From positions 744,001 to 808,000 of the forward strand of contig NZ_CP012669.1 in the NCBI RefSeq assembly GCF_001281485.1: a stretch of DNA of 64,000 nucleotides. Direction: 5' to 3'. Both the position numbers and the translations under genes were made by a program. The notes below the pieces were generated by a model. It made no database searches and was not told where the DNA came from. It worked only from the letters and a program-made list of their open reading frames with translations. The stretch comes from Altererythrobacter epoxidivorans (GTDB taxonomy: Bacteria; Pseudomonadota; Alphaproteobacteria; Sphingomonadales; Sphingomonadaceae). Position 1 is the stretch's first letter, and each line of letters starts with the position of its first letter. Below, one piece after another: positions 7,809 through 17,627 of the stretch.

Positions 7809-9257
7809 TCAGCGGGACTTGGCGACCGTCACGAATTTCGTGTCGGTGTAGCCGAGATAGCCTTCGACGCCGCCTTCCGACCCGAAGCCGCTGTCTCCGA
7901 CACCACCGAAGGGCGATTCCGGCGATGCGACGATCAGGTGGTTGATCGCGACCATTCCGGCGCGCAAGGATTTGCCGAGGTAGTAGCTTTCGTCCTGCGA
8001 CCCGGTGAAGGCATAGGCCGCAAGGCCGTAGCGAAGCGAGTTCGCGATCGAGACCGCCTCCTCGAGATCGTCGAACGGAACGATGCCGGCGACGGGACCG
8101 AAGGGTTCTTCGTTCATCAGGCGACTGTCTGCGGCCGGTCCGGCGACGACCGTCGGTTCGTAGAAGTATCCCTTGCCCTCGATCCGCTTGCCGCCGGTCA
8201 CGACTTCGCCGCGATTTCCGCCAAGGTCTTCGAGGATGTAATCCATTGCCGGGACGCGGCGGGCATGGGCGAGGGGGCCCATGTCCACTGTATCGTCTAC
8301 ACCTGCGTCACCTACGCGGATCTGCCGGACGCGGTCGGTGAATTCGGCCACGAACTTGTCGTACATGCTGCGCGCAACGAGGAAGCGGGTCGGTGACACG
8401 CAGACTTGGCCGGCATTGCGGAACTTGACCGTCGCACAGGTCGCGACGGCGTGAGCGAAATCTGCATTTTCGGACACGATGACGGGTGCATGGCCGCCAA
8501 GCTCGGGCGTGAAGCGCTTCATACCCTGTGCGGCCAGCGCTCCGAGCATCTTGCCCACTGCGGTCGAGCCGGTGAAGGACACCTTGCGTGTCACGTCCGA
8601 CTTGATGAGATGCTCGGAAATCATGCCCGGGTCGCCATGGACCAGGTTCACGACACCATTCGGCACGCCGGCATCCACCAGCGCTTCGACCAGCATCTGT
8701 GCAGCGGCTGGCGTGTTCTCGGCAGGCTTGAGGATCGCCGAGCAGCCAGCCGCCAGTGCACCGCCAAGCTTGCGCGCGGGCAGGTTGATCGGGAAATTCC
8801 ACGGGGTCAGCAGCACGCACGGTCCGACCGGCACGTGGTGGACCTGCTGGGAAAGGATTTGCGGGCTGCGCGGCGGGATCATCCGTCCACCGGCACGCTT
8901 TGCTTCTTCCGCCTGGAAATCGATCACCTCGGCAGCGCTGGCGACTTCGCCGAGCGCCTGCGAAACAGGCTTGCCCATTTCAGCGGTGATGACGCGAGCG
9001 ATCTCTTCCTTGCGTTCTCGGATCAGTGCGGTGGCACGGCGCAGGATGGCGCAACGTTCGGCAGCAGGCTTCGCGCTCCACACACGAAAGCCCTCGTCGG
9101 CAGCGGCGAGCGCGGCATCGAGTTGTTCCTTCGAGGCTTTGGGACACTGGCCCAGCACAGCTTCGGTCGCGGGGTTGATGACGTCCATCGAACCCTCGCC
9201 GCCGCTGGCGATCCATTCTCCGTTGATGAGCATCTTGAGTGCGGGATAGCTGGACAT
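7809..9257 (-). CDS. NAD(P)-dependent aldehyde dehydrogenase, succinate-semialdehyde dehydrogenase-like
   Basis: A 482-residue aldehyde dehydrogenase. Visible family motifs are VLLTPWNFPIN, FTGSTAVGKML, ELGGHAPVIV (with the general-base Glu), the catalytic cysteine in NAGQVCVSPTR, and EPFGPVAGIVPFD. The overall pattern is like GabD-type succinate or ketoglutarate semialdehyde dehydrogenases. The usual Asn after ELGG is His here, so the substrate is uncertain. The start at 9257 is preceded by AGGAG at seven bases; upstream in-frame starts are less well supported. It is divergent from alanine dehydrogenase. Confidence 0.88.
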   Translation of the reverse strand: MSSYPALKMLINGEWIASGGEGSMDVINPATEAVLGQCPKASKEQLDAALAAADEGFRVWSAKPAAERCAILRRATALIRERKEEIARVITAEMGKPVSQALGEVASAAEVIDFQAEEAKRAGGRMIPPRSPQILSQQVHHVPVGPCVLLTPWNFPINLPARKLGGALAAGCSAILKPAENTPAAAQMLVEALVDAGVPNGVVNLVHGDPGMISEHLIKSDVTRKVSFTGSTAVGKMLGALAAQGMKRFTPELGGHAPVIVSENADFAHAVATCATVKFRNAGQVCVSPTRFLVARSMYDKFVAEFTDRVRQIRVGDAGVDDTVDMGPLAHARRVPAMDYILEDLGGNRGEVVTGGKRIEGKGYFYEPTVVAGPAADSRLMNEEPFGPVAGIVPFDDLEEAVSIANSLRYGLAAYAFTGSQDESYYLGKSLRAGMVAINHLIVASPESPFGGVGDSGFGSEGGVEGYLGYTDTKFVTVAKSR

Positions 9258-9405
9258 GCGGAACTCCTGGCTCTCGTGGCCGTAAAATTGCTGTGTGTAT
9301 TTGGCGGTCGTCAGACCAAAGGCAAGTTGTGAAAGCAAGGGTTAGTTTCGATTGTAACCTCTTTTGCAATAGCCTAGGGCGCGCCAAAGCCCCCAGGAGA
9401 TAGTC

Positions 9406-10488
9406 ATGCTTGTCGGTGTTCCCAAGGAAATCAAACCCAGCGAATTTCGCGTCGGACTGACGCCAGAGGCCGTGCGCGAGTATTGCGCCGCCGGGCACCA
9501 GGTCATCGTCGAAACAAATGCGGGCGAAGGTATCTGCAAATCGGACGACGTTTACAGGGCATCAGGCGCAGAGATCGTGGATACCGCGGCCGAAGTTTTC
9601 GAGCGCGCGGACATGATCGTGAAGGTCAAGGAGCCGCAGCCAAGCGAATGGGTGCAGCTGCGCGAAGGCCAGATCCTCTACACCTATCTGCACCTTGCAC
9701 CCGATCCGGAGCAGGCGCGCGGATTGATGAATTCGGGTGTCTCTGCGGTTGCTTACGAGACCGTCACCGGTCCGGGCGGCGGTTTGCCTCTTCTCGCCCC
9801 GATGAGCGAAGTTGCTGGCAGGCTCTCGATCGAGGCAGCAGGACAGGCGTTGAAGGCGCACAATGGCGGCCGCGGCGTGCTGATGGGCGGCGTTCCCGGC
9901 GTGCTTCCTGCAAAGGTTGTGATCCTCGGTGGCGGCGTCGTGGGAACACAGGCTGCACGAATGGCGGTCGGGCTGGGCGCCAATGTCGAAATCTTCGACA
10001 AGTCGCTCCACCGCATTCGACAGCTCGACGATATGTTCCAGGGCCGGGTAACGACCCGTTATTCGACCATGTCGACTATCGAGGACGCAATCGGCCAGGC
10101 CGACGTCGTTGTCGGCGCTGTCCTAATCCCGGGTGCATCGGCACCGAACCTCGTCACGCGTGACATGCTGAAGTTGATGGTGCCGCGTGCTGTCCTCGTC
10201 GACGTTGCAATCGACCAGGGTGGCTGCTTCGAAACTTCGCACCCGACGACGCATCAGGAGCCGACTTACGAGGTTGAGGGCGTCATCCATTATTGCGTTG
10301 CCAACATGCCGGGTGCCGTGCCGCTCACCAGCAGTTATGCGCTCAACAATGCGACCCTGCCTTATGGCCTTGCGCTCGCCAATCGCGGCATCACGGCATG
10401 CGAGGAAGACCCGCATCTGATGAACGGCCTCAACGTCCATCAGGGCAAAATCGTCAACGCTGCGGTGAAAGAAAGTCTTGGTTTCTAG
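9406..10488 (+). CDS. ald: Alanine dehydrogenase
   Basis: A 360-residue NAD-dependent enzyme that interconverts alanine with pyruvate and ammonia. It opens with [19 protein letters not shown], contains Lys72-region [10 protein letters not shown], the Rossmann motif [17 protein letters not shown], and [13 protein letters not shown] followed by [12 protein letters not shown], all standard for Ald. Length matches the family (about 370). Start has CAGGAG seven bases upstream. The divergent spacing to the aldehyde dehydrogenase start is 148 bases and may hold a shared control region, but I see no clear operator in it. Confidence 0.97.
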   Translation: MLVGVPKEIKPSEFRVGLTPEAVREYCAAGHQVIVETNAGEGICKSDDVYRASGAEIVDTAAEVFERADMIVKVKEPQPSEWVQLREGQILYTYLHLAPDPEQARGLMNSGVSAVAYETVTGPGGGLPLLAPMSEVAGRLSIEAAGQALKAHNGGRGVLMGGVPGVLPAKVVILGGGVVGTQAARMAVGLGANVEIFDKSLHRIRQLDDMFQGRVTTRYSTMSTIEDAIGQADVVVGAVLIPGASAPNLVTRDMLKLMVPRAVLVDVAIDQGGCFETSHPTTHQEPTYEVEGVIHYCVANMPGAVPLTSSYALNNATLPYGLALANRGITACEEDPHLMNGLNVHQGKIVNAAVKESLGF

Positions 10489-10550
10489 GGCTTGACGTAA
10501 CGGCAGCGCTGCTGTCTGCCTGCGCGGCATCAAGCCAGCAGGAGATTGCC

Positions 10551-11657
10551 ATGAAGACTCGCGCCGCCGTTGCTTTCGAAGCGAAAAAACCGCTCGAAAT
10601 CGTCGAGGTTGACCTCGAAGGACCCAAGGCGGGCGAAGTTCTGGTCGAGATCATGGCGACAGGCATCTGCCATACGGATGCTTACACGCTCGACGGTCTC
10701 GACAGCGAAGGCATCTTCCCTTCGATCCTTGGCCATGAAGGCTGCGGCGTCGTTCGCGAAATCGGCCCTGGCGTAACCAGCGTGAAGCCAGGCGATCACG
10801 TGATCCCGCTTTACACGCCCGAATGTCGCCAGTGTAAGATGTGCCTTTCGGGCAAGACCAACCTGTGCAGCGCAATCCGCGCGACACAGGGACAGGGCCT
10901 GATGCCCGACGGAACGAGCCGTTTCAGCTACAAGGGCGAGACGATCTTCCATTACATGGGTTGCTCGACCTTCTCAAACTTCACGGTGTTGCCTGAAATC
11001 GCGGTTGCCAAGATCCGCGAAGACGCGCCCTTCGATACGACCTGCTATGTCGGCTGCGGCGTGACCACCGGCGTTGGCGCAGTGACAAACACGGCAAAGG
11101 TGCAGGTCGGCGACAATGTCGTCGTCTTCGGCCTTGGCGGTATCGGCCTGAACGTGATCCAGGGTGCAAAGATGGCGGGCGCCGGCAGGATCGTGGGCGT
11201 CGATATCAACAATTCCAAGAAAGAATGGGGCGAGAAATTCGGCATGACCGACTTCGTCAATCCGAAGGAAGTCGGCAATGTCGTCGAAACGCTGATCAAT
11301 ATGCTCGATGGCGGCGCCGACTACAGCTTCGATTGCACCGGCAATACCGACGTCATGCGCGATGCGCTGGAATGTTGCCACAAGGGTTGGGGCACCAGCA
11401 TCATCATCGGCGTCGCCGAAGCCGGCAAGGAGATCAGCACCCGTCCGTTCCAGCTCGTTACCGGGCGCAACTGGCGCGGTACGGCCTTCGGCGGCGCAAA
11501 GGGCCGGACTGATGTGCCCAAGATCGTCGACTGGTACATGAACGGCAAGATCGAGATTGACCCGATGATCACGCACCGCCTGTCGCTCGAGGAAATCAAC
11601 AAGGGTTTCGACCTTATGCATTCGGGCGAAAGCATCCGCGCAGTGGTGGTCTTCTGA
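10551..11657 (+). CDS. frmA: S-(hydroxymethyl)glutathione dehydrogenase / class III alcohol dehydrogenase
   Basis: A 368-residue zinc alcohol dehydrogenase that oxidises the spontaneous adduct of formaldehyde and glutathione. The catalytic zinc motif is [12 protein letters not shown], then [15 protein letters not shown]; the structural zinc lobe is [15 protein letters not shown]; the coenzyme motif is [14 protein letters not shown]. It belongs to an operon with a YbaK-like gene and S-formylglutathione hydrolase, which completes the route to formate. The start has CAGGAGA seven bases upstream. The downstream gene begins four bases after the stop. Confidence 0.96.
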   Translation: MKTRAAVAFEAKKPLEIVEVDLEGPKAGEVLVEIMATGICHTDAYTLDGLDSEGIFPSILGHEGCGVVREIGPGVTSVKPGDHVIPLYTPECRQCKMCLSGKTNLCSAIRATQGQGLMPDGTSRFSYKGETIFHYMGCSTFSNFTVLPEIAVAKIREDAPFDTTCYVGCGVTTGVGAVTNTAKVQVGDNVVVFGLGGIGLNVIQGAKMAGAGRIVGVDINNSKKEWGEKFGMTDFVNPKEVGNVVETLINMLDGGADYSFDCTGNTDVMRDALECCHKGWGTSIIIGVAEAGKEISTRPFQLVTGRNWRGTAFGGAKGRTDVPKIVDWYMNGKIEIDPMITHRLSLEEINKGFDLMHSGESIRAVVVF

Positions 11658-11661
11658 TCAA

Positions 11662-12165
11662 GTGATTGCTGGCGAAGAAGGCCTGTTGTCCGATCTCTCG
11701 GCGCTCGAAATCGCGCACGAGCTGTTCGAGCATCAGGCTGTCTTCACCGTCGATGAAAGCCGTTCGATCAAGGCCGACATTCCCGGCGCGCATACGAAGA
11801 ACCTGTTCCTGAAGGATACAGCGGGCGACTTCTGGCTGGTCACCGTGCCTGCCGAAGACCCCGTGAATCTGAAAGCACTGCCAGAGGCGATCGGTTGCAA
11901 GCGGGTCAGCTTCGGCAAGCCAGAGGACATGGAGCGGCTGATCGGCATCAAGCCCGGGTCGGTAACTCCACTCGCGATGGTCAATGCTGCGCCGGGCAGC
12001 ATTCGCTGCGTACTGGATCAGGTTCTGGCCGATGCCGACACCGTTAATGTGCACCCGCTGCGCAACACCGCTACCGTCAGCCTTTCAGGCAAGGACATCC
12101 TGCGTTTGATCAGGCATTGGGGGCACGAAGCTCTGGTCGCCGTAATACCGAAGAAAGTGAGATGA
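11662..12165 (+). CDS. YbaK/prolyl-tRNA synthetase-associated (aminoacyl-tRNA deacylase-like) protein
   Basis: A 167-residue protein with the YbaK/ProX fold: KADIPGAHTKNLFLKD, FGKPEDMERLIGIKPGSVTPLAM and the C-terminal VNVHPLRNTATVSLSGKDILRL. Relatives hydrolyse mischarged tRNA such as Ala-tRNA(Pro). The start is GTG at 11662. It sits between frmA and the formylglutathione hydrolase gene and overlaps the latter by four bases, so it is co-transcribed with formaldehyde detoxification. A direct role in that pathway is not known; its presence could reflect the need to clear damaged or mischarged tRNA, which is speculation. Confidence 0.88.
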   Translation: MIAGEEGLLSDLSALEIAHELFEHQAVFTVDESRSIKADIPGAHTKNLFLKDTAGDFWLVTVPAEDPVNLKALPEAIGCKRVSFGKPEDMERLIGIKPGSVTPLAMVNAAPGSIRCVLDQVLADADTVNVHPLRNTATVSLSGKDILRLIRHWGHEALVAVIPKKVR

Positions 12166-13007
12166 TGACGTTCGAAACAGTGAGTGAGAACAAGGCGTTC
12201 GGCGGGACCCAGGGTGTCTATAAACATTCCTCCGCTGAGACCGGCACCGAGATGACTTTCTCGGTCTTCGTGCCTGACCATGCGGAGGGGTCGAAGCTGC
12301 CGGTGGTCTGGTACCTTTCAGGCCTCACCTGCACGCATGCCAATGTGACCGAGAAGGGCGAATTTCGCGCGGCATGTGCCGAACACGGCGTGATTTTCGT
12401 TGCCCCCGATACGTCGCCTCGCGGGGACGATGTGCCCGACGCCCCTGACGAGTATGACTTCGGAAAAGGTGCCGGCTTCTACGTCGATGCGACCGAAGCG
12501 CCGTGGTCGGAAAATTACCGGATGCGCAGCTATATCGAGAGCGAACTTCCCGGCGTCATCGCGGCGAACTTCCCCGTCGACATGGACCGCCAGGGCATCA
12601 CCGGCCATTCGATGGGCGGCCATGGCGCCTTGACCATCGCCTTGCGCAATCCCGATCGGTTCAAGGCGGTCAGCGCCTTTGCACCGATCGTCGCGCCCAG
12701 CCAAGTGCCGTGGGGCGAGAAGGCGCTAGGCCGCTATCTCGGCAGTGACCGCGCTGCCTGGGCGGAATACGACGCGGTTGCGCTGATCGAAGGCGGAGCG
12801 AGGGTTCCGGACCTGCTGGTCGACCAGGGGACTGCGGATAACTTCCTGGAAGAGCAGCTCCAGACCCACCGGCTCGTCAAGGCGTGCGAAGATGCCGGTA
12901 TCGATGCGACCATCCGCATGCAGGACGGATACGATCACTCTTACTACTTCATCTCGACTTTCATGGCCGACCACATTGCGTGGCATGCGGAGCGGCTGAA
13001 AGCCTAA
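12162..13007 (+). CDS. fghA: S-formylglutathione hydrolase
   Basis: A 281-residue serine esterase of the D/FGH family that releases formate and glutathione. The nucleophile motif is GHSMGGHGAL, preceded by SGLTCTHANVTEKGEFR and APDTSPRGDDVPD, with the C-terminal GYDHSYYFISTFMADH providing the catalytic His. The start at 12162 overlaps the upstream stop in ATGA; an earlier in-frame ATG at 12117 would lie deeper in the preceding gene. The stop overlaps by four bases the stop of the convergent fumarylacetoacetate hydrolase-family gene. Confidence 0.96.
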   Translation: MMTFETVSENKAFGGTQGVYKHSSAETGTEMTFSVFVPDHAEGSKLPVVWYLSGLTCTHANVTEKGEFRAACAEHGVIFVAPDTSPRGDDVPDAPDEYDFGKGAGFYVDATEAPWSENYRMRSYIESELPGVIAANFPVDMDRQGITGHSMGGHGALTIALRNPDRFKAVSAFAPIVAPSQVPWGEKALGRYLGSDRAAWAEYDAVALIEGGARVPDLLVDQGTADNFLEEQLQTHRLVKACEDAGIDATIRMQDGYDHSYYFISTFMADHIAWHAERLKA

Positions 13008-14014
13008 GCCTCGACCACGTGCTGCTCGATCGCCCCAAAGATCGAGTGGTTGTGCTCGTCGCGCATTTCGATCCGCACAGTGTCGCCGGGCTTCATGAAG
13101 GGGGTTTTCGGCGCGCCGTCATAGATCGTTTCGATCATGCGGATCTCGGCAATACAGCTGTAGCCAAGTCCGCCCTCGCTGACCGGCTTGCCCGGATCGC
13201 CGCCGGGGCCCTGGTTCGATACCGTGCCCGAACCGATGATCGTCCCTGCGCCAAGATTGCGGGTCTTGGCGGCATGGGCGACCAGGTCGGCGAGGCTGAA
13301 GGTCGCATCGACCCCGGCATTGGCACGGCCGAACGGTTCGCCATTGTAATCCACCATCAGCGGCAGATGTATGACACTGCCCTTCCATGCATCGCCCAGT
13401 TCATCGGGGGTGACACAAACCGGGCTGAAAGCGCTCGCCGGCTTCGACTGGAAAAAGCCGAAACCCTTTGCCAGTTCGCCCGGGATCAGTCCGCGCAATG
13501 ACACGTCGTTGACCAGCATCACCAGCTTGATGTGATCGGCGGCGTCCTCTTTCGACACGCCCATCGGCACGTCGTCGGTGATGCAGGCAATTTCGCCTTC
13601 CATGTCGCAGCCCCAGGCGACGTCGCCCAAGGGAATGTCCTGGCGCGGGGCGAGGAAGCTGTCGCTGCCACCCTGATACATCAGCGGATCGTGATAGAAG
13701 CTTTCCGGAACCTCGGCGTCGCGCGCCTTACGCACCAGTTCGACGTGGTTGATGTAGGCAGAGCCGTCCGCCCATTGATAGGCGCGGGGCAGGGGGGAAT
13801 GCGCCTCGCGTTCGTGAAAGCGATCGCATGGCACCGCTTCGTGTTCGACATCGATAGCGAGCGCCTCCAGCAGCGGAGAGACATCCGTCCAGTTGTCGAG
13901 AGCAGCCTGCAGCGTCGGCGCAATGTTGCTTGCGGCGCAGTAGCGGGTCAGGTCCTTCGATACGACGACGAGCTTTCCGTCGCGGGTACCGTCATTGAGT
14001 GTGGCGAGTTTCAT
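13004..14014 (-). CDS. Fumarylacetoacetate hydrolase family protein
   Basis: A 336-residue protein with the FAH C-terminal domain. Motifs include a metal-binding VAWGCDMEGEIACITDDVPMG region, LMVDYNGEPFGRANAG, IGSGTVSNQGPG and CIAEIRMIETI. It is upstream of, and overlaps by four bases, the gene for maleylacetoacetate isomerase, as in the homogentisate route of tyrosine and phenylalanine breakdown. Fumarylacetoacetase itself is usually longer (about 420), so this is the shorter bacterial FAH-like type and its exact substrate may differ. No homogentisate dioxygenase lies in the window. Confidence 0.9.
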   Translation of the reverse strand: MKLATLNDGTRDGKLVVVSKDLTRYCAASNIAPTLQAALDNWTDVSPLLEALAIDVEHEAVPCDRFHEREAHSPLPRAYQWADGSAYINHVELVRKARDAEVPESFYHDPLMYQGGSDSFLAPRQDIPLGDVAWGCDMEGEIACITDDVPMGVSKEDAADHIKLVMLVNDVSLRGLIPGELAKGFGFFQSKPASAFSPVCVTPDELGDAWKGSVIHLPLMVDYNGEPFGRANAGVDATFSLADLVAHAAKTRNLGAGTIIGSGTVSNQGPGGDPGKPVSEGGLGYSCIAEIRMIETIYDGAPKTPFMKPGDTVRIEMRDEHNHSIFGAIEQHVVEA

Positions 14015-14667
14015 CGGGGGGCCTCTCCGTTATATTCCGGGCTGTCTATCTGGTTGTCTGGGTGGGCGCGCTGGAATTCGGGCAGGGCCAGACAGGCCCG
14101 CTCGATGCGCGTGATGTGGGGTTTGTCACTGAAATCGAAGTCGAAGCGCTGGGCGTTATAGACTTGCGGTAGCAGGACGACCTCGAAGAAACCGGGTCGT
14201 TCGAACAGGAAGTCTCCGGTGCCAAGCTGGGCCAGCCGGGCTTCCACCGGATCGAGGGTGCGCGACAGCCAGTGCCGGTACCATACGCCGACCTCTTCCT
14301 GCGAATGACCCAGCGGATCGCGCAGGTACTTGAGCACCGGCAGGTTGAGCGGCGCGTGCAGTTCCGTCGCAATCGCATAGGCCAGCTCGCGCGCGGTATA
14401 GCGGTCTTCCAGATCGGCAGGCAGCAGCGGTCGTTCGGTATAGGCTTCGTCCAGCCATTCGATCAGCGCCATCGATTGGGCCCGGTCGCGCCCACCGCCT
14501 TCTAGCATCGGGACCGATCCAAACGGGTTGCGGCTGGTGAACCCTTCGCCCTTCTGTTCGGATTCGAGCAGGTTTACCGGAATGTTCTCGTATTCGATGC
14601 CCTTCAGCTCGAGCGCGATGCGCAAGCGGTAGGAGGTCGAACTGCGAAAATATCCATAGAGCTTCAT
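14011..14667 (-). CDS. maiA: Maleylacetoacetate isomerase (zeta-class glutathione transferase)
   Basis: A 218-residue glutathione transferase. The zeta-class signature SSTSYRLRIALELKGI (residues about 9-24) is present, with SVPMLEGGG and AQSMALIEWLDE for glutathione binding. In this class the enzyme isomerises maleylacetoacetate to fumarylacetoacetate. In transcription order this gene comes first and its stop overlaps the FAH-like start in ATGA, which fits consecutive pathway steps. I chose the ATG at 14667 giving MKLYGYFRSSTSYRLR. Confidence 0.93.
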   Translation of the reverse strand: MKLYGYFRSSTSYRLRIALELKGIEYENIPVNLLESEQKGEGFTSRNPFGSVPMLEGGGRDRAQSMALIEWLDEAYTERPLLPADLEDRYTARELAYAIATELHAPLNLPVLKYLRDPLGHSQEEVGVWYRHWLSRTLDPVEARLAQLGTGDFLFERPGFFEVVLLPQVYNAQRFDFDFSDKPHITRIERACLALPEFQRAHPDNQIDSPEYNGEAPR

Positions 14668-14887
14668 GGGTGACTCTTTGCGGGTCCTACCGCTTCGCTG
14701 ATTGAGGACCAAATCCTACTGGATGGAACACATGGAACACAGTCCTGTGGCGTGAAAAACGGCGGCAAAGCGCGGTTTCCATATCGCTGTTGCGACAGGT
14801 TCGCATCGAGCTGGAACGGATTGCGCCTCATCCCGCCCACATGCCACCGAGTGGCATTGTAGGACAGGGAGAGGCGGGAAGGCGGCA

Positions 14888-16072
14888 TCAGAAAGCCGGG
14901 ATGCCCGTGATGCCGCGCCCCAGGATCAGGGCGTGCACGTCGTGCGTCCCCTCGTAGGTGTTGACGGTTTCGAGGTTCACCATGTGGCGGATCACCTGGT
15001 ATTCCTCGCTGATGCCGTTGCCGCCGTGCATGTCGCGGGCCATGCGCGCGATATCGAGCGCCTTGCCGACATTGTTGCGCTTCACGATCGAGATCATGTC
15101 GGGGGCGAACTTGCCTTCGTCCATCAGGCGCCCGACCCGCAGCGAGCCTTGCAGGCCCAGCGCGATATCGGTCAGCATGTTGGCCAGCTTGAGCTGGTAG
15201 ATCTGCTTCGATGCGAGCGGCACCCCGAACTGCTTGCGGTCGAGGCCGTACTGGCGCGCGGCGTGAAGGCAGAACTCGGCCGCGCCCATCGCGCCCCAGC
15301 TGATCCCGTAACGGGCGCGGTTGAGGCAACCGAACGGACCCTTGAGACCTTCGACATTGGGCAACAGCGCGTCTGCGCCGACCTTCACCTCGTCCATCAT
15401 GATCATGCCGGTGGTGCTGGCACGCAGCGAAATCTTGCCTTCGATCTTGGGTGCCGAAAGCCCTTCCATGCCCTTTTCCAGCACGAAGCCGCGGATCGCA
15501 CCTCCGTGCGCCTCGCTCTTCGCCCAGACGACGAGCACGTCGGCGAAAGGGGCGTTGGAAATCCAGGTCTTCGATCCGCTGATCGAATAACCGTCACCGT
15601 CTTTCTTGGCGTAGGTCTTCATCCCGCCCGGGTCCGATCCAGCGTCGGGTTCGGTAAGGCCGAAACAGCCGATGAGTTCGCCCGAGGCGAGGCCGGGGAG
15701 ATACTTCTGGCGTTGTTCTTCCGACCCGTAGGCGTGGATCGGATACATGACGAGGCTGGACTGCACCGATGCCATCGAGCGGTATCCGCTATCGACGCGC
15801 TCGATTTCGCGGGCGATCAGGCCATAGGCGACATAGCTGGCGCCGGCACCGCCGTACTCTTCGGGAACGGTCGCGCCGAGCAGGCCAGCCTGGCCCATCA
15901 GGGGGAACAGTTCGGGAGCGTCGATTTCGTCCGCGAACGCCTTGATCACGCGCGGTTGCAGCTCGTCCTGTGCAAAGCCATGCGCCGCGTCACGGATCAT
16001 GCGCTCTTCTTCGGTCAGCTGACTTTCGAGGTCGAAGGGATCTTCCCAGTTGAACGGCACCATTCCGGCCAC
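14888..16072 (-). CDS. gcdH: Glutaryl-CoA dehydrogenase
   Basis: A 394-residue acyl-CoA dehydrogenase that oxidises and decarboxylates glutaryl-CoA to crotonyl-CoA in lysine and aromatic breakdown. Family features are [49 protein letters not shown], and the catalytic glutamate in [15 protein letters not shown] use the GTG start at 16072, six bases after AGGAG, giving [13 protein letters not shown]; an ATG three codons later is the alternative. The 220 bases between this stop and maiA hold no gene or clear hairpin that I can identify. Confidence 0.95.
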   Translation of the reverse strand: MAGMVPFNWEDPFDLESQLTEEERMIRDAAHGFAQDELQPRVIKAFADEIDAPELFPLMGQAGLLGATVPEEYGGAGASYVAYGLIAREIERVDSGYRSMASVQSSLVMYPIHAYGSEEQRQKYLPGLASGELIGCFGLTEPDAGSDPGGMKTYAKKDGDGYSISGSKTWISNAPFADVLVVWAKSEAHGGAIRGFVLEKGMEGLSAPKIEGKISLRASTTGMIMMDEVKVGADALLPNVEGLKGPFGCLNRARYGISWGAMGAAEFCLHAARQYGLDRKQFGVPLASKQIYQLKLANMLTDIALGLQGSLRVGRLMDEGKFAPDMISIVKRNNVGKALDIARMARDMHGGNGISEEYQVIRHMVNLETVNTYEGTHDVHALILGRGITGIPAF

Positions 16073-16180
16073 GTGCTTCTCCTGCAACTTGTTTTCTCGG
16101 TCCCCTTTGCAGCAACGCGTTCGGCTCGCAAGGGGCGGTTGCAGACCGTCAGACACGACCTTGCCCGCGCGGGCAAGTGC

Positions 16181-16522
16181 CTAGTTGCGGGAAGGGAAAA
16201 TTCCCTGGAGCGCGATGCAATATTTGAGGTCGACCGACTTGTTTCCGTTGCCCATCGAAAGCTTGCCGCGCAGGTCGGGCAGGCCGAAAGTCGTGCGCCC
16301 ATCGCCGCCGTAATTTGTGCCGAGGAGCGAGAACAGGGCAGTGTTCGTGCGGATTTCCAGCAGCCTGCCGTCAGCTTCGGCCCATCCACGTGGACAGAAA
16401 GTATAGGGGAAGGCGGTGACCTGTCCGATAAATGGTTCTGCCTGTGCCTGTGCAGGTGTGGGCGCGGCGATGGCGGCAGCCATTCCGCAAGCAGCTGCGA
16501 TGGCGAGCGATTTGAAACGCAT
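16181..16522 (-). CDS. Secreted phage-tail-collar-domain (microcystin-dependent-like) protein
   Basis: A 113-residue protein with a clear signal peptide (cleavage after TPAQAQA near residue 28). The mature part has the tail-collar pattern FIGQVTAFPYTFCPRGWAEADG and FSLLGTNYGGDGRTTFGLPDLRGK. This fold occurs in phage tail fibres and in bacterial microcystin-dependent proteins. It is a single, short collar domain with no tail fibre shaft and no phage genes nearby, so it is a stand-alone export product. The function is unknown. Confidence 0.85.
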   Translation of the reverse strand: MRFKSLAIAAACGMAAAIAAPTPAQAQAEPFIGQVTAFPYTFCPRGWAEADGRLLEIRTNTALFSLLGTNYGGDGRTTFGLPDLRGKLSMGNGNKSVDLKYCIALQGIFPSRN

Positions 16523-16606
16523 GGGAGACTCTCCAATCCGTGGAATCCAGATCGGGAGATCGTAGGCAAGAAGAGGCGGGTGTAAAACCCCCGTCCTGCG
16601 TTCGTG

Positions 16607-16969
16607 CTAATGTGCTTCTATCAGTCCCTGGTTGACCGCATCGATCATCACGCTGGGCGGACACGGTTTGCGCAGCGATTGCGCTTCCGGGAAACGGCTG
16701 CGGACTTCGTCTTCCGAAATCTGGCCGGAATGGAAGATCACCGGTACGTGGTCGTCCATCAGCTTCTGCGCCAGCGGGTACACGATGCCGTCGTCGAGCC
16801 TGATGTCGAGGATCGCAAGATCGGGTCGCGATTTCTGGCAGGCGAGCATGGCGGAGGAAATATCGGCATGCGGTCCCTCTACGCTGAAACCGGCCTCCTT
16901 GACCGTTTCACAAAGATCCGCTGCGATTATGAATTCGTCCTCAGCGACGAGTATTCTTGCTTGCCCCAT
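16607..16969 (-). CDS. Single-domain response regulator
   Basis: A 120-residue receiver domain without an output domain. The acidic pair is E10-D11 (LVAEDEF), the phosphoacceptor is Asp55 (LAILDIRLDDG), the switch residue is the Ser in VIFHSGQ and the conserved Lys is in LRKPCPP. The start at 16969 follows GGGAGG by eight bases; an upstream in-frame ATG is weaker. No histidine kinase is adjacent. Such proteins often serve as phosphate shuttles or are partners of HWE-type kinases. Confidence 0.92.
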   Translation of the reverse strand: MGQARILVAEDEFIIAADLCETVKEAGFSVEGPHADISSAMLACQKSRPDLAILDIRLDDGIVYPLAQKLMDDHVPVIFHSGQISEDEVRSRFPEAQSLRKPCPPSVMIDAVNQGLIEAH

Positions 16970-17056
16970 CCGGCCAGCCTCCCGCGATTTTTCCACCAAT
17001 TGGCTTCTAACGCGCCAACCGGCTTTTCGTTCCGCGGGGGCTGGATGTGAGCCGAT

Positions 17057-17620
17057 TCAGCCGTTCTGGCCGAATTTTGCCGAGAAACCCGTTTCGTCGC
17101 CTGCTGCCAGCAGCTTTGCCTGTTCGACCCAGCTGTCCCGGCGAATGCGTCCCTGGAAGCGCCCAAGTTCGCTGTCGATCCGGTCGACTTCCTCTTCCGA
17201 CCAGTTCGCGATCTGGCTGTAGCTGGAAATGCCGAGCCCGTTGAGCATGGCGGCCAGTTTGGGGCCAAGGCCCTTGATCCGCGTCAGGTCGTCGCCGCCC
17301 GATTGAGGCTCTGTGTGAACTACCGGTTTTTCGGCAGGAACGCTCGGCATAACCGGTGCACCGGCTTCAGCGTCGGTCGTCGCAGTCGCGTGGGCGACCT
17401 CCTGCGTGTTGGCAGGGTTCGAAAGGTTTGCGGCGGCGGGCGGAGCATCGATCAGGGCCTGGTTGCGCTGCGCTCTGTCCGCACCTTCGTCCAGCACATC
17501 GCGGCGCTCCCCGGTGACCGAAGTCTTGCGATTGGCGACGAAGATGAACCATCCCACGGCAATGCCGATCGCCAGCGCGATGAGCAGGTACGGCCAGTAG
17601 GCTTCGATGAGTTCGGGCAT
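17057..17620 (-). CDS. Membrane-anchored helix-hairpin-helix protein
   Basis: A 187-residue protein with one N-terminal membrane span (about 11-28: YLLIALAIGIAVGWFIFVA), a low-complexity Ala/Pro/Thr middle, and a C-terminal helix-hairpin-helix domain (LTRIKGLGPKLAAMLNGLGISSYSQIANWSEEEVDRID). The same HHH module is found at the end of some ribosomal L21 and complex I subunit E proteins in alphaproteobacteria. It is the last gene of an operon led by the OmpA-like gene. AAGGAG at the end of the small upstream gene serves as its ribosome site. No function is known to me. Confidence 0.85.
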   Translation of the reverse strand: MPELIEAYWPYLLIALAIGIAVGWFIFVANRKTSVTGERRDVLDEGADRAQRNQALIDAPPAAANLSNPANTQEVAHATATTDAEAGAPVMPSVPAEKPVVHTEPQSGGDDLTRIKGLGPKLAAMLNGLGISSYSQIANWSEEEVDRIDSELGRFQGRIRRDSWVEQAKLLAAGDETGFSAKFGQNG

Positions 17621-17627
17621 GGGGAGG

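Noticed and set aside
14933..16585. A 550-codon plus-strand frame opposite glutaryl-CoA dehydrogenase and the collar gene
   Set aside because: It spans two well-supported minus-strand genes and shows no domain.
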